Source: an uncultured Bacteroidales bacterium (GTDB taxonomy: Bacteria; Bacteroidota; Bacteroidia; Bacteroidales; Muribaculaceae). Taken from it: a DNA stretch of 64,000 nt. This document shows positions 8,465-17,752 of the stretch, in pieces. The position numbers and the translations under genes are program-made. The first letter of the stretch is position 1; each line of letters starts with the position of its first letter. A model generated the notes under the pieces. The model was not told the DNA's origin. It made no database searches and worked only from the letters and a program-made list of their open reading frames with translations. Location of the stretch: NCBI GenBank assembly GCA_949285735.1, contig CASEAQ010000010.1, positions 1-64,000 of the forward strand, read 5' to 3'.

Positions 8465-9502
8465 TTACAGCGTCACCTCGCCGCAAAGCGAGTAGCAAAG
8501 ATACTTCTTCACGCTCTCGGGCGGCAACCCCATGCCAAAGAGATACATCATCTTGGTTATGGCAGCTTCGCTGGTAATGTCGTGGCCGCTCACCACGCCA
8601 GCCTGAGCCAAGCGGCTGCCAGTGTCGTAAAGTTTGGCATGTACGCCGCCATTCACGCATTGCGTCACATTCAGAATCACGATACCACGCGCTACAGCCT
8701 CGCTTATGGCATCGATAAACCATGCCGCCTCGGGCGCATTGCCAGCACCATACGTCCGCAAAACGATACCCTTCACATCGGGCGTGTCGAGCAAGTAGCG
8801 CAATGTCTTTTCGGTAATTCCAGGGAAAAGGTCTATGAATATGACATTGGTGTCCATGTTATAACGCACCCTCATCGGACGCCGCGACGACACGCGATAC
8901 AGAGCCTCCTCGTTGAAATGTATGCCCAGCCCAATCTTGGCAAGCGCAGGATAATTGTTGCTCTTGAAGGCATTGAAATTGTCGGCACTCATCTTGGTGC
9001 TGCGGTTGCCACGCCACAAGTAATTTTCAAACAATATGGCAACCTCCCTCACCATCGGTTCGCCTGCCTTGTCGCGGGCGGCAGCCACCTGCAAGGCGGT
9101 AATCAAGTTTTCTTCGCCGTCGGTACGCACCTCTCCTATCGGCAACTGCGACCCTGTAATAATCACCGGCTTGTGCAGGTTCTCAAGCATGAAACTCAAT
9201 GCCGATGCCGTAAAAGCCATCGTGTCGGTACCATGCAGCACCACAAACCCATCGAAGTCGTCATAATTCGACTCGATGGTAATGGCGAGTTCACGCCAGT
9301 GCGACGGCGACATATTGGCACTGTCGATGGGCGGATTGAATTGCGTGTTGGCAATATCATAATCGAGCTTCTTCACCTTGGGAACATTGTCGATGAGATG
9401 TGTGAAATCAAACGGTTGCAACACGCGCGTCTGTGGATTCTCAATCATACCGATTGTGCCACCGGTATAGATTATCAATATTTTAGGTCTCTTTCCGTCC
9501 AT
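8465..9502 (-). CDS. ansA: Type I L-asparaginase
   Basis: The 345-aa protein hydrolyses asparagine to aspartate and ammonia. It shows the two asparaginase signatures, YTGGTIGMI at about 10-18 (catalytic Thr) and HGTDTMAFTAS at about 88 (catalytic Thr-Asp pair). There is no signal peptide, which fits the cytoplasmic type I enzyme. It stands alone on the minus strand, divergent from the small-ORF/DUF6169-like unit. Confidence 0.93.
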   Translation of the reverse strand: MDGKRPKILIIYTGGTIGMIENPQTRVLQPFDFTHLIDNVPKVKKLDYDIANTQFNPPIDSANMSPSHWRELAITIESNYDDFDGFVVLHGTDTMAFTASALSFMLENLHKPVIITGSQLPIGEVRTDGEENLITALQVAAARDKAGEPMVREVAILFENYLWRGNRSTKMSADNFNAFKSNNYPALAKIGLGIHFNEEALYRVSSRRPMRVRYNMDTNVIFIDLFPGITEKTLRYLLDTPDVKGIVLRTYGAGNAPEAAWFIDAISEAVARGIVILNVTQCVNGGVHAKLYDTGSRLAQAGVVSGHDITSEAAITKMMYLFGMGLPPESVKKYLCYSLCGEVTL

Positions 9503-9625
9503 CTGTCGATTATTGTTTCAGAAGCATACAGCACACTTCTTCCAACACAAAAATAGTAATAATTGCATATACTCCAAAAATCCGCAACAACAATATCATT
9601 ATTTGACATTTAAGTTCCTATAAAA

Positions 9626-9657
9626 TTTGTATTTACCGTACCTAATAAGTAATTTTG
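9626..9657 (+). promoter_or_regulatory. Promoter of the small-ORF/DUF6169-like unit
   Basis: TTTG (9626-9629), a 20-bp spacer and TAATTTTG (9650-9657) match the Bacteroidetes consensus. The box is 16 bp before the ATG of the 48-aa ORF, so the leader is very short. Confidence 0.7.
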
Positions 9658-9673
9658 CACAAATTAAACCCTT

Positions 9674-9820
9674 ATGAATAAAAATACGGACAAAAAAACA
9701 AAATCCATATTCCAACGTGTACTTGAAGACAAGCGCGCCATACGTTGCTGCATTCAAAAGGGAGAAGATGTTAAGACAATAGCAAAAGAACGTGGCATCA
9801 AATTCGCAACTCCCCTATGA
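9674..9820 (+). CDS. Small conserved-looking protein (48 aa)
   Basis: An ATG-started 48-codon ORF follows a consensus promoter by 16 bp. The product is basic and predicted helical (IFQRVLEDKRAIR), with a middle block QKGEDVKTIAKERGIKF and the C-terminus FATPL. I recall similar tiny Bacteroides proteins ending FAKPL or FATPL, but could not search. Its last 29 nt overlap the start of the next gene in another frame, which suggests translational coupling. It could be a small partner or regulator of the downstream protein. Confidence 0.6.
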   Translation: MNKNTDKKTKSIFQRVLEDKRAIRCCIQKGEDVKTIAKERGIKFATPL

Positions 9821-10274
9821 TGTAATAGAAGAAGACGATTGGAACTATTCTTTTACCACCAAGCATGGTATAGTATATCATGCCTATTTTTTAGATTTCT
9901 CAACATACCATCCTTCGTTTTCTGATGTATATACATTTAATATCGAACCCGACAACGAAAAGCCACACCCCATAGACAACAGAATTGCACAAACTATTGT
10001 ACACATACTAAAATCATTCTTTACCCATAAAAAGAATTCTATGCTAATGGTTTGTGACAATTTAGATGGAAAAGAAATCAAGCGTAAAAACCTTTTTACC
10101 AGATGGTTTAACCAATATAAAGATGGAAATATTGATAAATATGACGCATCTGCCAATACCGAAGATTATGTATTATATGTGTCAATATACATACACAAAG
10201 AGAACCCCAATAAACGTGAACTCATATCTGCATTTTACGATTTAATAAAAAACAATCTTTATACGATAGATTAA
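9792..10274 (+). CDS. DUF6169-like protein
   Basis: This 160-aa soluble protein starts with GTG at 9792, inside the upstream small ORF; no in-frame ATG exists near the conserved-looking start region. The first 60 residues (PYDVIEEDDWNYSFTTKHG, then the YHAYFLDFS strand) look like DUF6169 proteins of Bacteroidetes. The region is noticeably richer in A and T than its neighbours, with many AAA, ATA and TTA codons, which suggests recent transfer. Function unknown. The small upstream gene plus a medium-sized overlapping gene has the layout of a two-component toxin-antitoxin unit, but no such fold is recognized. Confidence 0.6.
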   Translation: MASNSQLPYDVIEEDDWNYSFTTKHGIVYHAYFLDFSTYHPSFSDVYTFNIEPDNEKPHPIDNRIAQTIVHILKSFFTHKKNSMLMVCDNLDGKEIKRKNLFTRWFNQYKDGNIDKYDASANTEDYVLYVSIYIHKENPNKRELISAFYDLIKNNLYTID

Positions 10275-10314
10275 AAGCGTTATATTTGTGTCAACTTATT
10301 ACAATGGTTGATAC

Positions 10315-11298
10315 ATGAGAATTTTAGCTACCTTGGCAGTTGCGGTATGCTTCGCACTGCTATCCTACGGACAAGAATTGAGATTCGACAACGACGGCAA
10401 GTTCAAGATAGTGCAGTTCACCGACTTGCACATAAAGTGGAACGATGCACGGTCGGACACTGCTTTTACCTGTATGCGCAACACCATCGAGGCAGAACAC
10501 CCCGACCTGATTGTCGTCACCGGCGACATCATTTACAGCACTCCTGCATTGGAAAATTTCACCCGCGTGATGGAGTTCCTCGCCCAGTTCGACACGCCAT
10601 TTGCCATAACGTTTGGCAACCACGACAGGGAATTTGGCGCAAGCAATGCCGAATTGCTTAAAATCGCCATGCAAACGCCCAATTGCGTGGCAAGCGACAC
10701 CGAGGGCTTGTCGGGCGACGGCAACTATGTGCTCGAAGTTCGCGGCAACAACGGCAACGAGGTTAAGTCGGTGCTATACTTCCTCGATTCACACCAACTA
10801 TCCCAACTTGCCGACAAGGGGGTTGACGGATATGCCTACGTCTGCCGCGACCAAATCGAATGGTATGCACAGACAAGCAGCAAATACGCCTCGCTCAACG
10901 GCGGCACTCCCATGCCATCGCTGGCGTTTTTCCACATTCCCCTGCCCGAATACAACCAAGCCGCAAGCTGCGAAACTGCCACACTGCGAGGCATCCGCCG
11001 CGAAAAGGCTTGCGCTCCGCAGCTCAACACCGGGCTTTTTGCCGCCATGAAGGAACAAGGCGATATAATGGGAATCTTCGTCGGCCATGACCACGACAAC
11101 GATTATGCCGTCAACTGGCACGGCATACTGTTGGCTTACGGGCGCTTCACCGGAGGACCCACCGAATATAACCACCTGCCCAACGGCGCACGCGTCATAA
11201 CCCTCACCGAGGGGAGCCGCACCATCGACAGTTACATACGCCTCGCCGACGGCACCATCGAGCAGCGCACGTCGTTTCCCGGCGACTACACAATGTGA
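10315..11298 (+). CDS. Secreted metallophosphoesterase (Dcr2/PhoD-like)
   Basis: The 327-aa protein has an N-terminal signal peptide (hydrophobic residues 3-17, ending SYG). The phosphoesterase motifs are in order: FTDLH (about 36), VTGDI (about 65), FGNHD (about 100) and VGHDHD (about 262). It probably acts in the periplasm on phosphomonoesters or phosphodiesters. It appears monocistronic. Family is clear, substrate unknown. Confidence 0.85.
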   Translation: MRILATLAVAVCFALLSYGQELRFDNDGKFKIVQFTDLHIKWNDARSDTAFTCMRNTIEAEHPDLIVVTGDIIYSTPALENFTRVMEFLAQFDTPFAITFGNHDREFGASNAELLKIAMQTPNCVASDTEGLSGDGNYVLEVRGNNGNEVKSVLYFLDSHQLSQLADKGVDGYAYVCRDQIEWYAQTSSKYASLNGGTPMPSLAFFHIPLPEYNQAASCETATLRGIRREKACAPQLNTGLFAAMKEQGDIMGIFVGHDHDNDYAVNWHGILLAYGRFTGGPTEYNHLPNGARVITLTEGSRTIDSYIRLADGTIEQRTSFPGDYTM

Positions 11299-11479
11299 CA
11301 CCACACCTTCAAGAGAGAGATACATCGCCTGTTATTTTTCACCTCAAAAGATAAAGCCACACTTCTCAAAAGCCACAAAATAAAATTAAAACACGTGTGT
11401 CTCGTTAAATCCATAGGCATGATTTGCAAAAAAATTCTTATTTTTGCAAGTTGACACATATAATCATACAACTTACAAT

Positions 11480-12322
11480 ATGGAAGAGACTGCGACACCA
11501 GTCAAACCAATGGTTCTCGACTATGACGAGATATGCCGCATGGCACCGTTTTTCAAAGGGCGGCCAAAGTTGGTCAACTGGCTATTCCACCTTTTGGCAA
11601 TCGACAAGGTTAACGATATGCACATTCGCAACTGCGACACCCCAGGCGTAGAATTTACCCGGCGTTTGCTCAACGACCTCGAAATAAAATTGCGCATCGA
11701 CAACGAGCAACTGCTCGACCAACTGCCAAAGGGAGCGTTCATCACGGTGTCGAACCACGCCTATGGCGCGCTCGACGGCATCACACTAATCAATATGGTT
11801 GCCTCGCGCCGCCCGCAATTCAAGGTAATGGTGAACATGATACTCAACCACATCGGGGCGATGCGACCCAATTTCATTGCCGTCGATGCTCTGGCTTCGA
11901 CCGACCCTGCCAAGCAAGCGGTGTCGAAACATGGCATACGCGAAGCCTTGATGCAGGTGAAAAAAGGCGAACCGATAGGATTCTTTCCTGCAGGGGCGGT
12001 GTCGAAACTCAACAGGCACTTCCAGCTCGAAGACCGCAAGTGGCAACCGTCGGTGATTCGCATCATAAAGATGCTCAAGGTGCCAGTCATTCCCATCTAT
12101 TTCCACGGTGGCAACAGTGCGTGGTTCAACTTCCTTGGGCTCGTGAGCTGGCAACTGCGCACCTTGCGCCTGCCTGCCGAGGTGTTCAGGAAGAAAGGCG
12201 CTACAATGCACATCTCGGTGGGCGACATCATCTCGCCCGAAACAATTGCCCAATATGACGACATCGACCAATTGGGAGAATTTTTGAAAAAAGAAACTTA
12301 CTCGCTGAGGAGGTATAAATGA
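11480..12322 (+). CDS. PlsC-family lysophospholipid acyltransferase
   Basis: The 280-aa protein has the acyltransferase active-site block VSNHAYGALDG at about 90-100, the NHxxGxLDG variant of the His-Asp motif seen in acyltransferases of lyso-ornithine and glycine lipids. FFPAGAVSKL at about 170 is the later substrate-binding block. ATG 11480 was chosen because the upstream extension has no protein character. It overlaps the sigma-54 activator gene by 4 bp and heads the envelope operon 11480-15265. Either glycerophospholipid or aminolipid acylation is possible. Confidence 0.82.
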   Translation: MEETATPVKPMVLDYDEICRMAPFFKGRPKLVNWLFHLLAIDKVNDMHIRNCDTPGVEFTRRLLNDLEIKLRIDNEQLLDQLPKGAFITVSNHAYGALDGITLINMVASRRPQFKVMVNMILNHIGAMRPNFIAVDALASTDPAKQAVSKHGIREALMQVKKGEPIGFFPAGAVSKLNRHFQLEDRKWQPSVIRIIKMLKVPVIPIYFHGGNSAWFNFLGLVSWQLRTLRLPAEVFRKKGATMHISVGDIISPETIAQYDDIDQLGEFLKKETYSLRRYK

Positions 12323-13611
12323 ACAACAACGACAACAATACACCTGCCAATATCCCCCCCGAGATATTGCGCGTGAAGCAGCGTTACTCAATCATCGGCA
12401 ACGCCCCGTCGCTCATCGGCGCAATACGGCGTGCCATGCAAGTAGCCCCTATCGACCTGTCGGTGCTGATTATCGGCGAGAGCGGTAGCGGAAAGGAGTT
12501 TTTCCCGAACATAATCCACGACTTCAGCTCGCGCAAGCACAACAAGTATATCGCCGTCAACTGCGGTGCAATCCCCGAGGGAACCATCGACTCCGAACTG
12601 TTCGGGCATGAGAAAGGGGCTTTCACCGGTGCCATATCATCGCGCAAGGGCTACTTTGAAGAAGCCGACGGCGGAACGATTTTCCTCGACGAAGTCGCCG
12701 AACTGCCGCTGACCACACAAGCTCGCCTGTTGCGCGTGCTTGAATCGGGCGAATACATCAAGGTAGGCTCGTCGGAGGTGCAAAAGACCAACATACGCGT
12801 CGTTGCCGCCACCAACAAGAATATGCTGCAAGCCGTGAGCGAAGGCAAGTTCCGCGAAGACCTCTACTACCGCCTCTCGACCGTGCAAATCAACATACCG
12901 CCATTGCGCGAACGCGGCAAAGACGTGCTAATGCTCGTGCGCAAGTTCTCCAACGACTTTGCCGAAAAATACGGCACCCCGTCGGTGCAGTTCGACGACT
13001 CTGCCCGCGAAGCCATCATGAACTACCGGTGGCCAGGCAACGTGCGCCAGCTCAAGAACGTAATAGAACAAATATCGCTTTTCGAGGCTGGCAACACAGT
13101 CGATGCCGACAGCATCAAAAAGTATTTGCCGCAATATAGCACCGAGTATAAGCCTACGGTGGCATCTGCCCCGTCGTTCAACTACACCCAGGAGCGTGAA
13201 ATGTTGTTCAAGCTCATCTTCAAGATGCAGCACGAGATAAAAGAACTGCACAACCGCATCGACACACTGTCGAAAAGCGGCAACGAGCTGCACAACCAAG
13301 ACATCGAAGGCCATCGCAACCGTTCGCTTGTGAGATACTCAGGCACAGGAAGCTACAAACCCACCTCCCCGATTAAAGATGTGTATGACATCGAAGATGG
13401 CATCACCGATGACGACGAGATAACCGCCACCGAGGCAACCAATATCGCCGCCGACAGCAACGACACAGCACGCACACTCGAAGACACCGAGCGCGAAACC
13501 ATCAAGCGGTCGCTCGAACGCAACTGCGGTCGCCGCAAAAAGACCGCCGAGGAGCTGAACATTTCCGAACGCACCCTATATCGTAAAATCAAAGAATACG
13601 GGCTTGAATAA
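12319..13611 (+). CDS. Sigma-54-dependent transcriptional activator
   Basis: This 430-aa protein begins directly with an AAA+ domain (about 15-260). It has Walker A GESGSGKE, the sigma-54 contact loop GAFTGA, Walker B GGTIFLDE and an arginine finger region PPLRERGKD. The C-terminus is a Fis-type helix-turn-helix (KKTAEELNISERTLYRKIKEYG). It has no receiver or PAS domain, so control may come from its level or from a partner. A ribosome site AGGAGG lies just before the ATGA overlap with the acyltransferase. Its place ahead of lptE and secG suggests control of envelope genes. Confidence 0.92.
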   Translation: MNNNDNNTPANIPPEILRVKQRYSIIGNAPSLIGAIRRAMQVAPIDLSVLIIGESGSGKEFFPNIIHDFSSRKHNKYIAVNCGAIPEGTIDSELFGHEKGAFTGAISSRKGYFEEADGGTIFLDEVAELPLTTQARLLRVLESGEYIKVGSSEVQKTNIRVVAATNKNMLQAVSEGKFREDLYYRLSTVQINIPPLRERGKDVLMLVRKFSNDFAEKYGTPSVQFDDSAREAIMNYRWPGNVRQLKNVIEQISLFEAGNTVDADSIKKYLPQYSTEYKPTVASAPSFNYTQEREMLFKLIFKMQHEIKELHNRIDTLSKSGNELHNQDIEGHRNRSLVRYSGTGSYKPTSPIKDVYDIEDGITDDDEITATEATNIAADSNDTARTLEDTERETIKRSLERNCGRRKKTAEELNISERTLYRKIKEYGLE

Positions 13612-13617
13612 ACACAA

Positions 13618-14127
13618 ATGATAAAGCGCATATTTCTCATATTAGTCCTTGCCGTGGTGTCGCAGGCTTGCTCCATCAGCTACACGTTCAATGGGGCAAT
13701 ACTCGATTACAGCATATACAAGACAATCTCGGTATCCAATTTCCCCATACGTGCGGCATTGGTATATGCCCCGTTGCAACAGATGTTTGAAAACAAGCTG
13801 CAAGACATCATAACAAGGCAAACACGCCTGAGCATCGTCGATTCGAGCAACACCGACCTGCGGCTTGAGGGAGAAATCACAGGCTACGCTCTGTCGCCGC
13901 AAGCTGTAACCGAAGACGCCTACGCATCGCAGACGCGCCTGACAATCACCGTCAGGATAAGGTACATCAACAGCAAGAACCCCGACATGGATCTCGACCA
14001 GACATTCTCGGCATACCGCGACTTTACCAGCGACCAGCTGCTCATCGACGTGCAAGACTCACTGTGCGATGAGATATGCGACGAGTTGTGCGACCTTATT
14101 TTCAACGCCACATTCGGCAACTGGTAA
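13618..14127 (+). CDS. lptE: LptE-family LPS-assembly lipoprotein
   Basis: The 169-aa lipoprotein has lipobox VSQAC (Cys18) followed by SISYTFNGA, and a central stretch (PLQQMFENKLQDIITRQTRL, then DLRLEGEITGY) that matches Bacteroidetes LptE. LptE plugs the LptD outer-membrane translocon and helps insert LPS. It lies 6 bp after the activator gene in the same operon. Confidence 0.85.
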   Translation: MIKRIFLILVLAVVSQACSISYTFNGAILDYSIYKTISVSNFPIRAALVYAPLQQMFENKLQDIITRQTRLSIVDSSNTDLRLEGEITGYALSPQAVTEDAYASQTRLTITVRIRYINSKNPDMDLDQTFSAYRDFTSDQLLIDVQDSLCDEICDELCDLIFNATFGNW

Positions 14128-14155
14128 TCGCTGCACAGGAGGAGCGCACGCACTT

Positions 14156-14899
14156 ATGACAGCAGACGAAATACGCAACATGGTGAACGGTGGCAGCATC
14201 GACCGCGACACCCTCGATGCGGCAAGGGAGGAATACCCCTACTTTGTCGTTCCATCTATATTGTACCTGCAACAACACAAAGAGCAAATCGACGATGCCG
14301 AGCGTGAACGCGTATTGCCGCCGCTGGCGCTGGCATTCCCCGACCGCACAGTACTCTACGACCTTGTGGGAGAAGATGCCGGCAGGTTCAAGGGATTCTA
14401 CCCTCCACAAGAAGCCAAGCCTACACCCGACACCGACACCACCATCGACTCGTTTCTGAACCGCTACGGCGGCAACGACGACAAAGAGATGCAACTACTC
14501 GACAGGCTGATATTCAACCCCGTGCCCGACGACTACTCGCAAGTGCTCGCCGAGCAACAGGCTGCCGCAGGCGACCAGCAAGCCCCCTCGCCCGACGACC
14601 CGCTGGCACAAGCAGCCAGGGCATTCGACAACATATTGGCACAAGCCAAGCCCGCACCTACCGAAACCAGCCAACCCGAGCCCGAAGAACCCGAAACGGT
14701 GAAAGAGCCAGAAAAAAGCGACGACTCGATGTTGAGCGAAAGTCTTGCCAAAATATTCATCAAACAAGGCAAGTACAATAAGGCTTTGGAAATTATTAAA
14801 AACATAAGTTTGAAATTTCCAGAAAAAAGTATTTACTTTGCAGACCAAATACGTTTCTTACAGAAACTTATACTCAACGAGGAAATAAACAAAAGATAA
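14156..14899 (+). CDS. TPR-like cytoplasmic protein, conserved in Bacteroidales
   Basis: The 247-aa product has no signal peptide or membrane segment. A conserved N-terminus (about 1-100) is followed by an acidic, Pro/Ala/Gln-rich linker (about 100-190). The C-terminal helix-turn-helix repeat of TPR type (SLAKIFIKQGKYNKALEII) is near 200-240. The ATG at 14156 is supported by a GGAGG 14 bp upstream. It sits between lptE and secG, an order I recognise from other Bacteroidales. It is probably an adaptor; the function is unknown. Confidence 0.7.
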   Translation: MTADEIRNMVNGGSIDRDTLDAAREEYPYFVVPSILYLQQHKEQIDDAERERVLPPLALAFPDRTVLYDLVGEDAGRFKGFYPPQEAKPTPDTDTTIDSFLNRYGGNDDKEMQLLDRLIFNPVPDDYSQVLAEQQAAAGDQQAPSPDDPLAQAARAFDNILAQAKPAPTETSQPEPEEPETVKEPEKSDDSMLSESLAKIFIKQGKYNKALEIIKNISLKFPEKSIYFADQIRFLQKLILNEEINKR

Positions 14900-14911
14900 T
14901 ATATATAAATT

Positions 14912-15265
14912 ATGTACGTTTTTTTAACCATTCTGATTTTATTGGCTTCTCTGCTTTTGATAGGCGTGGTACTAATCCAGAAATCTAAAGGCGGGGGGTT
15001 GGCTTCTAATTTCTCAAGTTCCAACCAAATCATGGGTGTACGCAAGACCACCGACTTCATAGAAAAAGCAACATGGACACTTGCCATCGTGATTTGCGTA
15101 TTGAGCATCGTATCGTCGTTTTTTGCTCCACAAAACTTGGTTCAAGGCCGTCAGTCGCGCGTAATCGAGCAACAGGAAGCTCCTCAACAACAAGCTACTC
15201 CGTTTGCTACTCCCGAGGCTGCAACCACTACGACACCTGCCGCTGCTGCCGACACAGCAAAATAA
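14912..15265 (+). CDS. secG: Protein translocase subunit SecG
   Basis: This 117-aa inner-membrane protein has two hydrophobic helices (about 2-23 and 52-70) separated by the SecG loop VLIQKSKGGGLAS. The tail is a low-complexity Gln/Ala/Thr stretch after residue 80, common in Bacteroidetes SecG. SecG assists SecYE and SecA in export. It is the last gene of the operon and is followed by a terminator. Confidence 0.92.
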   Translation: MYVFLTILILLASLLLIGVVLIQKSKGGGLASNFSSSNQIMGVRKTTDFIEKATWTLAIVICVLSIVSSFFAPQNLVQGRQSRVIEQQEAPQQQATPFATPEAATTTTPAAAADTAK

Positions 15266-15295
15266 AAAATCAGAGATTACAAAATACACACTTAG

Positions 15296-15329
15296 CGAAA
15301 CGGCTTCGAGCAAGTCGTTTCGTCTTTTT
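15296..15329 (+). terminator. Terminator of the secG operon
   Basis: CGAAACG (15296-15302) pairs with CGTTTCG (15316-15322) and is followed by TCTTTTT. It lies 30 bp after the secG stop. Positions 15330-15543 hold no gene that I can support. Confidence 0.8.
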
Positions 15330-15543
15330 GCGTCCAAATGGCAAGAGCCTGCCACCGCGAGCTGTGCAGAATGTGATTTTATACGATGCTGTATGGACGC
15401 ACGGCATCACATCAAATCACATGCAGGCATCATACACCGCGGTATCCCTGTGAAAGAGCGATCCTGAGGCACAAAAAATGCCGATTCCCCAAGAAACCGA
15501 CATAATGCCATAATAATTCAACCATCGACCCAATTCCTCACTC

Positions 15544-16188
15544 CTAATTCCTAATTTTATAAATTATCGTCAGCCCGTCACGCAGCGGCAAAATCACCTT
15601 TTCCACACGAGGGTCGCGAGCCACCTTGTCATTAAAGTCGAGTATGCCTTGCGTCTGTGCATCGATTTTCTTGCCCGGTTCCACCACTTTACCATCCCAC
15701 AACGTGTTATCGGCTATTATAAAGCCACCAGGAGAAACATGGTCGAACACAAGGTCGTAGTATTCGCAATACTGCCGCTTGTTGGCATCGATAAACACCA
15801 AGTCAAACATTCCGGCATCTTTGCGGGCAAGCACATCGCGAGCATCACCTATGTGCAACGTAATTCGGTCGCCAAATGGCGACCGAGCCAAATGCTCGCG
15901 AATGAAATCCTCAAGCTCGTCGTCAATCTCTACCGTATGTAACTCTCCGCCGTCGGGCAACCCCTCGGCAAGGCACAGAGCCGAGTAGCCTGTAAACGTG
16001 CCAAGTTCAAGTATGCGGCGCGGCTTGACCATGCGCACAAACATCTTCAACAGCCTCCCCTGCAAATGCCCCGAACACATTCGTGGCCGCAAGTGGAAAA
16101 GATGGGTGTCGCGGTCGAGCCGAGCCAGCATTTCCCCCTCGGGGTCGATGTGGGCAAGTATATAGTCGTCTAACTCTTCGATTTGCAT
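15544..16188 (-). CDS. Class I SAM-dependent O-methyltransferase
   Basis: The 214-aa protein matches the caffeoyl-CoA/catechol O-methyltransferase family: SAM motif ILELGTFTGYSALCLAEGL (about 60-78), acidic motif HTVEIDDE and the metal-binding DLVFIDANKRQYCEYYD block (about 130). Its start overlaps the end of pyk by 19 bp in another frame, so the two are co-transcribed and probably coupled. The substrate is unknown. Confidence 0.87.
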   Translation of the reverse strand: MQIEELDDYILAHIDPEGEMLARLDRDTHLFHLRPRMCSGHLQGRLLKMFVRMVKPRRILELGTFTGYSALCLAEGLPDGGELHTVEIDDELEDFIREHLARSPFGDRITLHIGDARDVLARKDAGMFDLVFIDANKRQYCEYYDLVFDHVSPGGFIIADNTLWDGKVVEPGKKIDAQTQGILDFNDKVARDPRVEKVILPLRDGLTIIYKIRN

Positions 16189-17651
16189 TGTTCGGTCGAT
16201 TCGAGATTGGGCAACAGATATTCGTCATAATTGGCGAGAATGCTACCCACGCAATTTATTTCGAGGAACGAAGTGCCCTTACCCTCGCCATAAGCCCCAC
16301 CTATGTAGGCAATCAGGTATTCCTTATCAAGTAGCCCGAGGTTGATGAGCTGCTTCAGCCCCGAATACAAAAACTCGCGAGACGTAGCCGACCGCTTCAA
16401 GTAGATAGGGAACACGCCGTAGCTCAATGCCAACAGGCGTATCACATGCTGGTAGTAGCACAATGCCAGTGTGGGATTCTTGCCACGGAACGAGGCGATG
16501 TAGCGAGCAGTGCGTCCAGTGTAGCTATCGGTGATGATGGCACGAGTGCCTACGACCTCGGCAGAGTCAACAGCCTGATGCGCCAAGAACGAAGTAACGT
16601 CGTTCTCCATCTTGGGGTGGCGGCTGTCGTCGTGTGGCATCTTGCGCAAAGTCTTTTCAGCCTCGATGGCAATGCGCGACATGGTGGCAATAGCTTCAAC
16701 GGGATATTTGCCATAGGCAGTCTCGCCGCTGAGCATGAGCGCATCGGTGCGCTGGTAAACGGCATTTGCGATGTCCGACACCTCGGCACGCGTCGGGCGC
16801 GGACCGGTAATCATCGAATGCAACATCTGCGTAGCCACAATCACTGGCTTGTGGGCAGCTATACACTTGTTGATAAGGTCGTTCTGTATGCCTGGAATCG
16901 ACTCGGCAGGCACTTCAATGCCCAAATCGCCACGGGCAATCATGATGCCATAGGCCGCATCGAGAATTTCGTCGAAGTTGTCGATACCCTCCTGGTTCTC
17001 AATCTTGGCAATAATCTTGATATGGCTGCCACGAGAGTCCAATATGGCTTGTATGTCGAGCACATCTTGCTTTGAGCGCACAAACGAGTGCGCAATGAAA
17101 TCTATGTCGAGGTCGATTGCCGTGTGTATGTTCACGATGTCGCGCTGCGTGAGCGAAGGCAACTTGATGCTCACGCCTGGAATATTGACACTCTTGCGAG
17201 AGCCGAGCGAACCGTTGTTCATTGCCGTGCAATAAATCACGTCGTCCTCGATGCTGTCGATCAAGAAGTCGAGTTCGCCGTCGTCGATGAGCAAGTGTGC
17301 ACCCACCTTCACGTCGTCAGCAATACGCGGGTAGGACAAGCAGATGGTGTCACTGGTGGTCACGCCCTCGGGAGCACCAATCACTTTCACCTTGTCACCC
17401 TCATTGATGTCGATGTTGGCATCCCCCTCATTGGTTGTAGTACGCACTTCGGGTCCCTTTGTGTCCATCAATATACCTATGCGGTCTGACACGGCGCGCA
17501 CATTGCCAATGATTTTCTCAAACCCCTCGCGATTGAGGTGTGCCGAGTTCATGCGCACGACATTGAGCCCGTTCTCAAATAAGCGTTGGATAAAATCCTT
17601 GTCACAACGCTTGTCAGATATTGTAGCTACAATTTTCGTAAATTTATTCAT
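16170..17651 (-). CDS. pyk: Pyruvate kinase
   Basis: The 493-aa enzyme converts phosphoenolpyruvate and ADP to pyruvate and ATP. Signatures: VVRMNSAH near residue 32, ILMDTKGPEVRT, the catalytic-lysine block IIAKIENQEG (about 220), IMIARGDLGIEVP and the MLSGETAYGKYP block. The N-terminus (TKIVATISDKRCD) is the Bacteroidetes variant of the usual TKIV-TIGP start. It follows aroQ by about 100 bp and overlaps the methyltransferase gene. Confidence 0.96.
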   Translation of the reverse strand: MNKFTKIVATISDKRCDKDFIQRLFENGLNVVRMNSAHLNREGFEKIIGNVRAVSDRIGILMDTKGPEVRTTTNEGDANIDINEGDKVKVIGAPEGVTTSDTICLSYPRIADDVKVGAHLLIDDGELDFLIDSIEDDVIYCTAMNNGSLGSRKSVNIPGVSIKLPSLTQRDIVNIHTAIDLDIDFIAHSFVRSKQDVLDIQAILDSRGSHIKIIAKIENQEGIDNFDEILDAAYGIMIARGDLGIEVPAESIPGIQNDLINKCIAAHKPVIVATQMLHSMITGPRPTRAEVSDIANAVYQRTDALMLSGETAYGKYPVEAIATMSRIAIEAEKTLRKMPHDDSRHPKMENDVTSFLAHQAVDSAEVVGTRAIITDSYTGRTARYIASFRGKNPTLALCYYQHVIRLLALSYGVFPIYLKRSATSREFLYSGLKQLINLGLLDKEYLIAYIGGAYGEGKGTSFLEINCVGSILANYDEYLLPNLESTEQCKSKS

Positions 17652-17752
17652 ATCGATATAACCTAAAACAAAATTCCTATTCTCTGTTTATTCTATGTGT
17701 CTGTGTGAGCAGTTTGCTATTTCCCCTTTTAATCCGCGATACGCCTCGCGTG

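Noticed and set aside
15510-15556. TCCTCACTCCTAATTCCTAATT short tandem pattern
   Set aside because: Short degenerate repeat of AATTCCT; seen near genes in many Bacteroidales and without other structure.
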